Positions 51,252-63,460 of a stretch of DNA of 64,000 bases are shown here, piece by piece (within the stretch, counting starts at the first letter, position 1; every line of letters starts with the position of its first letter). The DNA is from Drosophila pseudoobscura (Eukaryota; Arthropoda; Insecta; Diptera; Drosophilidae): assembly GCF_009870125.1 (NCBI RefSeq), contig NC_046681.1, positions 14,769,001 to 14,833,000 of the forward strand, in the 5' to 3' direction. The notes under the pieces were generated by a model. That model saw nothing but the letters and a program-made list of their open reading frames with translations. It did not search any database and had not been told where the DNA came from. Position numbers and translations under genes: made by a program.

Positions 51252-51850
51252 ATGCGCTTGCAACATCGCTATAACCCCAATCCAGCCACAACAACAAAAA
51301 CACAGACCATAGGCAATAACAACAACAGCACCAACACTAACATCAACAACAACAACATTATCATCAACAACAACACCAACAACAAGAGAGCCAAGAAATT
51401 GAACAACAACAGCAACGGCATCATTAAATTGCGAACAGCAACAGCATCAAAAGCCGCCATGCCCCCCGCCACACCACCCACCGTGCCCCCACCCCCAGTG
51501 GCAGTGACTAGGCACCACCAAATGCTGATGCTGGAGGAGGGCCCCATACAGTCGTCTCTGGTCCCCCAAAAACAGGAGGACGAGGACGAGGAGGAGGAGG
51601 CGGAGACCGAAACCGAAGAGCCCACAACCACGACTTCGGTGGAGCTGCGATCTTCGGCCAGCTCCCACTATCGGGCCTACACTACCATTCGCAGCAATTC
51701 AACATCCGCGATACTGGCCGGAGCGGGTCTACCGCCTTTTGGGGGCCACTGCTCGCAGACGACACCCGGGATGCTCTATGCCCGCCCCCGCACCCTCAAT
51801 GTCCACAATGTGTGCCAGACGCCTGCGCAGATCACGCAAATGTTTTTTGG
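51252..51850 (+). CDS. First coding exon (199 codons) of an unidentified gene, open at the 3' end
   Basis: The frame opens with ATG in a good Drosophila context (CCAAGATG) and runs to a donor GG|GTACGT at 51850/51851, leaving phase 2. The encoded N-terminus is low-complexity: Asn-rich at about residues 21-55 (AAC/CAA repeats), Pro-rich 70-84, acidic 109-123. It then becomes more ordinary and conserved-looking, ending LNVHNVCQTPAQITQMFF. Past the donor the frame continues only about 100 bases into hydrophobic, intron-like sequence, so splicing to a distant exon is likely; no continuing exon is seen in the remaining 12 kb. There is no signal peptide or TM segment in the exon. I do not recognise the protein. 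It could be the N-terminus of a large cytoplasmic or membrane protein with a long first intron. Confidence 0.65.
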
Positions 51851-53395
51851 GTACGTTTTTCTTTCCCTTTTTCTTTTGATTTCCATTATATTTTGGTTAT
51901 GGCTTTTACTAACAGACTTACAAACACAACAAAAGAAACTGGGTTATTCGTCTTGAGAGATCTCTAAAACAGCTCTTATAAATGTGGCTTTGAAAAGTAA
52001 GGGGACCAAAGTAGATCCCTTAACATTCGCATTTTACCTTAACGATTGTAGCCTTTTGCTTATGGGCATGGGTATAACGAATCCACGTCACTCGTAGCAT
52101 TCAACGAATGCTCCCTAGGGGAACAAGGGGCCCATAAATCTGTCTTACCCTAAGTAAACACGACAGAACTTTTCCCGACTAAGAATTTATGCTTCAAGGA
52201 CAAGAAATAACCCAAATATTGCATCCATTTCAGTAATATTTGCCTAGGAAAGCCTTCGCATTTTGGAGAAAGATAAATAAAAGTTCGATTTATAGTTTTG
52301 GCCCATTCATCATTCCCTGTCTTCGATGGTCAATCTCTTTGAGATTAACCAAGGTCGCCGCCAAAAAGGAATCCCAGATGTATACGATCCAGGGGGTTCG
52401 TGTAAATATTTATGGGTGGCTTTGATTGAATTGATGGGCCCCTGTTGTATATGCCGGATCGAAACAGTTCAAAAAGTGTGGGGTAGTGACCTTATCCACA
52501 AGGTCTTGGTGCCATTAATCAACTTACCTTTCGATATTGAGTTTATGTATTGGTAAATTTGTTGATTTTTCCGGGAATTAAGATGCATAATTTAATGGCC
52601 ATTATCCCATAAGTTCTATTGAACTTTGGACATTTTCCGTGATTTATCACTGGAGCATTGTATCACGACCTGCCACGCCTCTTCAGCATCATGGGGGCAG
52701 GGCTTCTCTCTCTCCATCTGATCCGTTCTGTTTGGTTGCGTTTCTCTCTCGTTTCTTGAGGGATTTTGTCATCGTTATTTTAAAATGTATATATTTATAT
52801 TTATTTTGCGCGTGCGTTCAAAAACTGAAACACAGAAACGACACAGAAAATATTCAATTAATGAAATTACCATTCCCCCGGTGCGGGTTTCTCTTTGGTG
52901 CTGTGTGAAAATTCATTGAACTTGATCTTTGTGTGACAAAACCTCACACTCGTTGTTTTTGTTTTTCCGACCATTTAGTCATCCAGAAAGGCGCGTGTAT
53001 TGCATTTATTTGTATTCAAAAAATAATAACAAAGCATTAAAATGTCACAGCGAGAGCTGTAAACACGAACTCAAGCATCCAAGCATCGAGAGAGGAATAT
53101 CGGGTGTAGCGGGTGGTTGTATCGGGTGTGTATGCGATTGCGGGTATCGAGTATACACGCTGTACGATTCGATTGGACATTTGTCTCAATTTGCATATAA
53201 TAAAGTCATAAATAACCCAACAAATTGTCACATTTATAACATATTTATTGAGCACATTGCCTCCAGGCAGTGGCAATTGTGGTGGCTTGAACAGCTAACG
53301 AACTATTGATACCCTGCATGAGGGCCACCCCTCTGTCTCGATGTGTGATAGGAAGGAAATCAAATAATCCTTAAATTGTATCACTCTTATCCCTT

Positions 53396-53660
53396 TTATC
53401 CGTAGAAGGAAATCAAATAGTTCTGAAACTGGAAAAGTCGTAGAATGCCTCCTAAAACGATGTTCGTTTTATCCGTAGTGTTATATCAGCTCGCCCAGTG
53501 AGTTTTTGCTTAAATCTGTTTGAAAAAACTCCTAACTAATTATCCGGTTATCCAGTAGTCACACCTTTAAACGTATTTTTAGTACAATGACTATGTTTGT
53601 TGGCTTAAAATCAGATAATTATCAAGTTATCCGTAAAACCATTGCATTTATATCCGTTTA
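53396..53660 (+). repeat. TTATCCG array 2
   Basis: TTATCCG starts at 53396, 53469, 53540 and 53627, spaced 73, 71 and 87 bp, all on the + strand. The third is a close doublet (TTATCCGGTTATCC). The intervening sequence is weakly similar. Confidence 0.5.
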
Positions 53661-55909
53661 GCGACTTCTGGATACCCTGACTGTTCTGTCCATTGTGGAT
53701 AATAGTTCCCACTCAATCTGTGGCCTACTACACTCTCTAGAGTCGCTACGAGGAATCAAAAAAGTTCAATTCATTCAATATGTGGCCCTCCTCTTTGTGG
53801 TTCGATGTGATGTTCGATGGCAGAAATGTTTAATTTTAGCCATGATCTATTGTCGGCTCTGACCTTCCTCCGTGACACACACACAATTTGTAATCCATGG
53901 GGCACGTGTTGGCGATTTGCTAAGTATTGCCATTGCCCTGGAAATGGTGAGGGAGAATATACGATACGATTACGATTGTGAGGCCCATTCTGGTGGCCCT
54001 CGATAAAAGCAAAACAAAAAGAAAAAGAAAAAAGCGTCAACTAATTTCTGGTCATAAATCACGACGCTCTCTGGCGTTGGGTCATTAAAGACTCTATATG
54101 GACCGCAAAAAAGTTAAATTAAAAGAGTTGAATGCGTTTGTCTTTGCTTTTATTTCGCCTTAATTTGATTGTGCCGCTGAATGGCAGGCTCGGTCGTCTC
54201 TCGTTCGGTCGTCTCTGTCTTTATTCCATTGAGATGTTGACGCCTTAATAAATCAAGCATTGACCGGGGCAGAGAATCGTCTGATGTCTGGGTTTATCAA
54301 AGGCACTTCAATTCATCTAAATGCCGCATTCCTTGTCAATTATTTCGCTAGTGGCAACTATTTGTCTTTATTACTCGTACTCGAATCTCGTTTTTCTTCC
54401 TTCTTTTCGTTTATTGTTTTGTTATTATTCCGTCTCCCATATGATGTGAAGTGCATTTATCAATTTGTATAAAAAATACATACTCGTATTAATTAGCTGT
54501 TGTCTTCGTTTGCTTCTGGGTTCGTGATATTATGCTTTATTTTTAACTTGATTATGGCATAGTGCACGGCATGGCATGGCATCAAAATCCAAGCCGCAAT
54601 CACTTTACGGATAATTAATTTAATAAAATGCCAATTACCCTTTACTTCCATTTGTCTCAGCGCGGTTAATTCCGAGAATTCCCAGCACTTTTCCTTTAGC
54701 GTTAGCTAAATCCCAAATGCAGCAAGCGGCCAATGATATTTCGTTGTATTTTTAGATGTGTTTTAACAGGTTTTCCACTTTATCCGGATTACAGAGAAAA
54801 CTCATCATTATGATGAAATAATTTTACGGATTACATTTATGTGGTTTTAACATCTTTGTAGGTTTTTTTAGGTGCAATAAGTGGAGAGCGTGTAGATGTG
54901 ACTACAAAGTGTTTTTAGCTCGAATGAAAAAAACAACACGTGACCAGGCCCGGCTGATTCCCGCGCTTTAATCACTAGCCGTCACAGTGTGGCTTAGCTG
55001 CACAGTTTTTGTTATCCAAATGCTTCATTTTTGATTTTAAATGGATTTCAATCGGCATAAAATGTTAAACCACATTCAAAAAAACATTTTGATTACATTT
55101 TTTAAATTTTCAAGTTTATCCGTTAGTTCAAAACACTTATCCGAATATCATTTGCTGTCATTCATCACCGAACCATTGCCAATTGGCATCAATGTCAGGT
55201 GGCGCATCTCGTCTCAGAAAAACATGGAGAAATCAATTAGGAAAATTACCCGCACACCCAATTCTCACACTGAGGGGCCCATTGAATCGACAATGAGATT
55301 CGCGGCGAATGAGAATGCGCTTTCGTTGCGGAACTACGGCAATGAATAATAATGAATAAATGTGGTGGAAAATGCACTAATGGGCTTAGCAAATGTGCGC
55401 ATTAATTATTCATTCGACATAATTGAGAAACGTGCGGTAAACAAACACCAGTTGAAAGATTGCAGAGAGTGCGGCACTGGTGGAGAGTGCACTGTAAACG
55501 TCCATCGGATCCAGTACCAAACATAAATATCTAGTAGCAAATGGAAAGTCGGAGTACGCCTCCACTGAGCTAATCGGTTAAAAATAACCCCCTCATCGGG
55601 AGCCAGAACCCAACTGCAGAATCAAAGCCTAGTCTGCTGCAGCGGAACTGCACTGCAATCTGCGCCTAAGAATAGGAATAGTCGTGACAGACGAACCACA
55701 ACATATAGATGTGGTCGGGTGGGACGATAGCAGCCTTTTCCGCTTCAGACCATGGATGGGCTATCTAAAGGGCAAACGGCCAAGCCAAAAGCATGTTACG
55801 AGTACTTTTTGATTGCTCCGATAACGGCAGACGATAAGTGGAGTTATAGTTGCGATTAGCTGATAAATAGATGATCAATGGGCTGTAGTCATCGCCCAAA
55901 TGGATTGGC

Positions 55910-55917
55910 TATCGATA
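55910..55917. promoter_or_regulatory. TATCGATA (DREF-type) site
   Basis: Perfect palindromic DRE octamer. No adjacent gene start is seen, so function is uncertain. Confidence 0.3.
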
Positions 55918-56063
55918 ATAGTAACCCATTATCGTTGAGACCATCCGTTGATGTCACCTCTAAAAGAGTTTAGACATGATCTAACCCATCGGCAAAATTT
56001 ATTTGGTTCGATTTGATGTAATCTTTGGCAGAGAAAAAACATGTTGGAGTGAGCGTGGGAAGC

Positions 56064-56480
56064 ATTCTCTTTATCCGAATTGCAAATGAGATCATTTAAA
56101 ACAGAAATGAATGACCCATTGGATGGATGCTTAGCCAAAGTATGAAAACATTCCTTATCCGCTTTATCCGAATGGCAAAAGTGATATCACGGGTCGCAGA
56201 AGTGATTGATAGGTGGATTATCCCATGGATGATTATCCTAAGAAATCTAATCCGCTTTATCCGAATTGCAAAAATGAATTGATTGTTTAATTAATGTATG
56301 GAGGATTATGCAATTGATGATTACCCTAAGTATCTAATGAGATATTATCCGCTCTATTCGAATTACAAATTCATCAAAAATTAATATTGCATTACACGGA
56401 TATCAACAAATATATTTTTTGTTTTATCCACAATGCCAAAATGATATGAGTGAATTATTATCCGAAGTATCAACAGATTT
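56064..56480 (+). repeat. Degenerate ~93-bp tandem array with TTATCCGAATTGCAAAA heads
   Basis: CTTTATCCGAATTGCAAA-like heads start at 56071, 56164 and 56257 (exact 93-bp steps). A diverged head follows at 56345 and a final motif at 56458. A second TTATCCG or TAATCCG closes each unit just before the next head (56155, 56252). Unit interiors are diverged but share ATGAT/GATTATCC and AATGA blocks. Confidence 0.75.
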
Positions 56481-57254
56481 CTTGAGTCCTCACTCGCTTA
56501 CACTCGCTTTTGGTACACGATTTATGTTCATATTTTGATGATGGCCAAATTGTTGTTCGCTTGCACTTGGCATTGCTTTTCATGGCCGAAAAATTCCGTC
56601 AGTGACGTGCCCCCCTGGCCATAAAATATTCGATACACAAACTAAATAAAAAGAGCGCTTAAACAATGTATGCTTTGTGTATATTTGATTTGCACTCGTC
56701 GCTTTATTTACGCGAAGCAGCATGTTCTAAAAATAATATACCATCCAAAAGCCAAAAGAAAGTGTGAATTTTTGAGGGCCATAACGGAGGCTACTTCATA
56801 ATTTACAAAGCAAACAAAGATCGCCAGAAGCCAGCAGCAGCAGCAACAATAGCAAACAAAAAAGTGTGTGTGGAAAGAGCTTAGCAGTTTTTATTGCAAA
56901 ATATAAGAAAAGAAATGCCATTAAATCATGTGAGACCACAAAACACCACCAAAAATACATAGATATATCCATTTGTGTATAGTAGATCGCAGTGGATACA
57001 CGAAAACAATCATTTAGAATGGAATTTTATGGAATGCTCAAATAGTGCGGGGGCGCCGCCAATTTTCGGATGTCTGTCATTTTGAGTTAAGTCATGATGA
57101 TTGTCTGTCTGTCGGTGTTTATATGATATGCATTCAAAGGCTAATCCTACGGTGGGAGCATGACAGGAAAATGCGCTTTGTATTCTAAATCCTAATCTGA
57201 ATTTTATGGCGGGATCGAAAAAAAAAATACAGAAATTTCAGTCGTATAGGTGAC

Positions 57255-57760
57255 TCTCGAGCTATCCGTCTTATCCGATTGATGAAAATCGTTATCCATG
57301 GCCTTAATATATGTAGATTAAAGGGATAAGTTATGTCTTGAACCAAAATGTTTTATATGCCAACGATCAACACCTAATTTGACTTGCAAACGATCTTAAA
57401 ACTTCCACGCTACGATCTGGATAAATTTAAAGTATTTTCAATGATTCAGTAAGCCGATCTCCGGCTCTCGATTTCAGAAGAATGTAGAAAATATGTAACC
57501 AGTCGTGGGAGACTCTTTTAGAGTGAGGGACTCCCCTTTATCCCACTGCCCTTATCTTATCCGTTTATTCGTCATATGCTAATGTTTACTCTTGTTTCTG
57601 ATAAATCATGAATCGATCTACAACCTAATTTGACTTGCAAACTATGTTTAAACTTCCCGCCCCAGATCTAGATAAATTTAAAGTATTTTCAATGAGTCAA
57701 TGAAAAGATCTCCAACTTGGATCAATTTTTCGGTTCAGTTGTTTTCGGGTGAGGCGCTCC
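57255..57760 (+). repeat. ~251-bp tandem duplication with TTATCCG
   Basis: ACCTAATTTGACTTGCAAAC followed by a long similar segment through ATAAATTTAAAGTATTTTCA and a GATCTCC end occurs at about 57372 and again at about 57623, 251 bp apart. Upstream of each lies a TTATCC-rich segment (57264-57277 and 57551-57563). After each comes CTTTTAGAGTGA or CCTTTAGAGTGA. Confidence 0.8.
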
Positions 57761-58278
57761 TTTAGAGTGATATCATCATCGATGATCTAGGATTCATTCT
57801 TTCTCGAGGCTCCTCCATTCCATTGTGTGTGTGACCTCAGATACCAAATGGGTTACACATCCGCACGGTGCACCGATGGAGTGACTGTTTCTGAGTCACT
57901 CTGAGAATTTCACCGAGATTTGCATTCCCCATTAGTGTGGCAGGCAGTCGATGCCAGATGTGTGGTGTGTTCGATGCCTCACTAACCTTGCGCAAAAAAA
58001 TAAAAACCAAACATCGTACATCGGTGTGCGGTGGTCGCTTTATCGTTCGCCTGTAGATCTACGCTTTTCGGGTTCTTTGTTTTAGACGACAGAAAAACGA
58101 CACAATATGTAACCTATTTATTTTCGAAATGTTGACCTCATACGCACCGCAGCCCAAGTGGGAGAGAGGCCTACAAATAAGTGGCGTGCCATGCCATGCA
58201 TGGGAGTAAAACGATAGCGGGCGGCCAAATGTGTCGATGACAACTTCATTATAGGCAGCAGCATGTGGCAGCAGCGGA

Positions 58279-58332
58279 GTGACTGATTGACTGACTGACT
58301 GACTGACTGTCTGACTGACTGATTGACCGATT
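58279..58332 (+). repeat. (GACT)n tetranucleotide repeat
   Basis: GACT units with GATT and GTCT variants. It produces a Ser/Gln/Val-rich minus-strand frame that is not a gene. Confidence 0.9.
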
Positions 58333-61300
58333 GAATGACAGCGGGATAGTCCGTGTAGGCCTTTTGTTCTCAACCGCCCAAGCCAGAGCAACGCCTGAGC
58401 GTGGCGATGGTCGTCGGTTGTTCCCTATCTCGGATACTTTCAATCAGAAAACAATAATTCATGACATCATTCATGGAGGCAACCATCCGTAACAATGTCC
58501 GTCCGCTCTCCGCCTCAGTGGATGGGTTAATTAGTAATTTAACACAATATTAAATAAATGAAAGCCCCCTCCGCTACTGCTGCTGCTGCTGCTGCCGCTG
58601 ACTGACTCGTTGTAATACCTATAAATATAATCCGAATCCACTCTATAATTTCTTTGTTTCTCCACCATCCACCATGACATCAAATGTTCGTGAGGCGAAA
58701 ATCCACTGGGTACCGATTTTCTCATAATCGGAATCTCATTGAGAACAATTTTTGCCTGCCTGCTGCCCCGACTGGAAGCAGTAGGCAGCAGGCAGATATT
58801 TTATTGGGAAATCAAAAGAGAGCCATGGAAAACCACTTGCGGGAGGAAGCACTGCACTGACTGGCACTGCCAATCTGGGGAGAAGGTAATCATCGATTCA
58901 GTTGCCCGCGTGCGCCTCTAATGAGCGGTTCGGTTGTTTGTCTGCCGCCGTCTCGAGATCTCGAGCCTTGGAGTCGCGCCCCCCTCACACATTCACTTTC
59001 ACACTTTCCGTTTATAAAGGATAAGAATCAAAAAGGATATATGTTCGAAAAATACCCTCAAGGGATACATCTTGTTCGCTATTCCTCTATCCGTTTTGTT
59101 TCGGATAAAGAAAGTATAGTCGAACTAATTAAAAAATAGATTCAAATTTTCGGGATTCAAGAATTTTTCTGGTAAGGTTATTTATTTAACCAAGGAAATA
59201 TTTTTCAATATATAATTACATTTAATTAATAATTAAATTTTTTAAAATTTATTCAAATTTATTTAAATTTAAATTAAAAAACAATTTAAATTTTTTTAAA
59301 TAAAAAAAGGATTTTTAAAATATAATGAAAAAAAAAACGTATTGTGTTTCATAGAATTTTTAATTTGACTTTTTTAACCGTAAAAGGTAACAAAATTTCA
59401 TACTATTTTACTAAAAAAAGAAACAAACCTTAACGAAGAATAAATTAAGAATATATTACCTAAAGGATTTATAAGGGATTATCATAGATTTTAATTTATT
59501 AATCGAATTTTCAAAAGAATGAAGGTTATAGTACATTAATTAGACATTATTTTGCAATTGACTCCCGTAAATATGTTATTTGAAGGATTTTTAAGGACTA
59601 TCACAAATTTATACGGCCGATATCCGATGGATATTATTGACAAAAATGCGGTCTGTATTATACGACTGCTATCCGTTAGCCATTAAAAGTCCGGGACAGT
59701 CTTGGGGGGTCTCTCATAAAACAAAGACCATAAAAATTGCATTGACCATAATTTTGTATAACAATTTATGACAGCGATAGTCAGTCCTCCAGTTCTATTG
59801 CGACTCTCGCGTAAGATATCAACAAGTGTTATATGTATACTAAGAGTTTTATAAGCGAAAAGAAAGTATCAGTTTCGATTCTTTTTGTGGAACATGATCA
59901 AATCGCGCACGTTCAGCAATCTGGAATCAATTTCCGTATCGATTGCAAACACAGCAACAGAGCAGAAAAAAAATGAATATTACAGAGCAGAAACCTAGGT
60001 CGGATTGAGCCGACAAAAGTTTCGATTAGATTAGATGCCACTCTCCGATAGGACAAATCACATTGTACACTCCATTTGCGCGACCCAAAATACATATTGG
60101 ACAGATTGGAAATCAGACAGTAAATCGCTAGCGGTGGAGCCGACAGCCCAATCCGATCCACAGCTGCGCGGCAATCGCATTTGGAATGGCATGGAATGGC
60201 ATAGAATGGATGGATGGAAATACTGGAGTCTGAAATGTTTGCAAAGGTAAACAAATTACTCGGTAAAAAAAGAGTGATATCATTGGCGCTCTACAATTTT
60301 GGTATACAATGAAATAAATAAATACTGAAATGGGGAGAAGGCAAATACAACAAATGCTCGTAAATATATAGAAATACGAAATGCGAAGCTTAAAAATAAA
60401 CGTTGATGTCACAACCGAACAGACGAATAGACAAAGCGGAGACAGACCCCAAAAAAGGTTATAGGACAACGACACTGTAATCAAGATACAAAACCCACCG
60501 AGCAGCCCCCCAGAGAGTCGCAGTCGAACGATGACGTTACATTTTCATAGTCCCAGTCCGAGTACGAGTGTATCTGTATCTTTTGCAGACAAAACTACAA
60601 CTACTACTGTCCATGGCCTAACTGCTTTGTGAAAGCTTCTGCCGCATTGTTCTTTCTGTCTGTGTGGAAGTGGTAGGTGGCCCTGTTTGCCCAGTCTCAG
60701 TCTCCTCTCTGTTGCTGTCTCTCTATAAATAGTCGCTTGTCGAAAGGGGCCAAGACGAACAGCGGTCTCATGGGTAGAAGCAACGTTTAAAAATAAACAC
60801 CAACACAACACGGCCGATTAATCAGATACGGGCTTCGCTTGAGGTAGGGTTTCGCCTAACGAGTGGACCGAAAGAAGCCGAAGACACCCCTGGAGAAGCT
60901 CCTTGGAGTAGGTGGTAGCTAATTATAATTATCATGGCTGAGAAAAGAACAAATAGAAGTGAAAGATCTCACGTTATGGCAGGCTTCAAAAATATAATCT
61001 TGAAGTGACTTTTGGTTAGACATTCGTAAATATTTGTATAAATTATAGACAATAGACAATCTTTAAATCCATTATTTAACTACCATTATATAATCTTGGA
61101 TTCCACCCGCGAGTACTAGGGTACAATTATAGTACTTTTATTCATTAAAAACAAACAGATCATCTGAAAGTAAAGCCTTTTCAAGTGATAATTACCGCCT
61201 AGACCTCTAATTTTTTTTCAATTTCCGGCAAGATAAAAAGAATCTTTATCTTTTATGTATATTATAAGTTAACAAGTCCCACCAAAGCATGCTATTGCTT

Positions 61301-61694
61301 GGCCAAACACAATTAATTGTTCAAATAGTCAAACATACGTATACCCCCCTGTATAACCCTCTTCCAATGATAAAATTCCATTAAGAACCTCACGTAGTTC
61401 GGTCGGGCCTTCCTTTTGCACCGAATTCCCTATTAAACGGGGATTATAAATTTGATTTATTGAGAGATTGGGAATGTCCATAGTAGTGGTGATAATATAT
61501 ATATATAAATGTCTGTGGTGGGGATTAAGATACAATACTAAGAAAAATATATTTGTAGAGAGTTGTACGAGAGTTCAAAGAGCTGTGAAATGACGTCAGA
61601 GGAGAGCCATTGATAAATAATCGCCCAAGATTTGCTGCCGATAACGGGACAGTGTAGAAGACGTGAAGTGGAGTGGTGGCAACACTTGTTAAAT

Positions 61695-61718
61695 AAATAC
61701 AAATACAAATACAAATAC
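61695..61718 (+). repeat. (AAATAC)n hexanucleotide repeat
   Basis: Four consecutive AAATAC units. Confidence 0.9.
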
Positions 61719-62595
61719 GAAGTGCGTACCGCGTACGTTCAAGCAAACAGAATGTGGAAAATGCTTTTGGCCCGCCACAAAAACAGCTGTTCGCCAATGG
61801 AGAGAGAGAGACAACCGATAGCTCTCTTTAGTTTTTAGCTCTCTTTGGCCTCTCTGCTTCTGTCTTTGCTCTTTGTTTGCTTTTACTCACTGAGGCGGCG
61901 GCGGCAGAGCAGCGTCATTTTTATTATTAGTTATGACCTCATCATCGATTATTGCTGAGAGAGTTTTGTGCCTCTCTGTCTGTCCCTCTCTCTGTGTGAG
62001 TGTGAGTGTGTGTGTGATTGAAACGAGTCGTCAACGGAACGGTGTATCGCCGCTGCAGCTGCCCCCTGCCCGTTCTCCTCCTCTGCTGCTGCTGCTGCCC
62101 CTCCCCTCCCACCCTTGTGGCTACGCTACCTGTTACCTGTGCCAAAGAGTTACCTTATATCGTATCGTAGGCCTGGCCAGAGGCGCCACAAGTCTTGTGC
62201 AAATAATCGAACACACCTTTGAATTTCGAGTGAGATTTACTCTGTTCTCTGCTCCACCATCTCCCAGCCCAGGCAAAGATCGATGCTGATTAGCCCAGAC
62301 ATGCATGTCCGTCCGCGTGTGACATGTGTTCTACTAATAATTTGTGGACAAATATTTTGCCCCTGAGTGTTACCCAAGTGTTAAATGCCATAACTATTGA
62401 TTTTAATGGCTCTGTTTGCTCTGTTATCGGTAGGGTTTCAGAGGTGTTTCCACGCGTGTTAAAACAGATCTTCCTATATTCCAAACTAACGATAGTTGTA
62501 GCTTCCTCCATCTATCCCACGAATCCTATCCTTCTTTATCCTATATGTCTTTATAAAGTTCTTACAAAACTCATGCCTATCGCTTGATCGATAAT

Positions 62596-62603
62596 TATCG
62601 ATA
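62596..62603. promoter_or_regulatory. TATCGATA (DREF-type) site
   Basis: Perfect DRE octamer, with a second ATCGAT just before it. The palindrome CTACGCGTAG follows at about 62645. No gene start is seen beside it. Confidence 0.3.
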
Positions 62604-63240
62604 GGCTCGAGATAGTTTTATCATCACTAGAAACTTTAATCGCCTCTACGCGTAGCTACGCTTGGTTTACGAACTGTCGAAAGCAAGTGCAAATTGTATG
62701 CTTAGGCGCATGTGCTAATTTTAATGTTGATTATTTGTTTTGTTTATGGCTAAAACTAGCGGCATTCTTACTCACTCTCCCTCTCTTATTCTCTCTTTGT
62801 GGCTCAGAGTTCAATGTACATTTTGTCATTTTGTTCAATTGTATTCGGAAATTGTTTATTACTCATTAATAAGGCACTCGAGAGCGTGGGTCAATGAAAT
62901 CGTTTACACAAATGCATATTCGCCTCCCTCCCCATATTTCCCCTCTATGCTTCTTCCTTTTTAATGGGTTTTCGTAAGAGATCTGTACTGGTCGAAAGCA
63001 GCGTCATTCAGCTTGGCCCCAGGCCAAAATAATGATTGCATGCGGCATGCGGTGATGGTGAGACGTTCATTCATCACTTGCGGAAATGCTGATCTGTTTA
63101 ATACTCTGATCTATGGGCGTGTCGTTTGTGGCTTATCCCCATTGACCGGGGGCAGAATAAACTGAATAAATGCCGATAAAGTCGGATATTCGGATGCTAC
63201 ATGAAAGTGATAATTTATATTGGATCAAAAAGTAATACAA

Positions 63241-63460
63241 TTTACTTGGATAATGCTGGATAAGCTACGATTCTACATATTTTTAATTTATTCAGACAGA
63301 TGACTGCGAATATGACTTATCCGTGGTTTAGTTTCGACTTGGATAAAGCCGGATAAGCATTATTAGTGATTTGGAGATTAATTTCTAATGAATTCAAACT
63401 GAAAAACAAGGATTTAACTTATCCGTTGCTTAGTTTGAGCTCGGATAATGCCGGATAGTT
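63241..63460 (+). repeat. ~93-102-bp tandem array with paired GGATAA motifs
   Basis: Three heads of the form GGATAATGCCGGATAA start at 63248, 63341 and 63443 (93 and 102 bp apart), each a direct pair of GGATAR 10 bp apart. Before heads two and three lies an inverted TTATCCGTGGTTTAGTTT-like segment (63317, 63419). The array is therefore made of opposed motif groups. Confidence 0.75.

Noticed and set aside
47595..63460. Could the regularly spaced repeats be a CRISPR array?
   Set aside because: The repeats are only short motifs with degenerate bodies, in an insect nuclear genome, and no cas genes are present.
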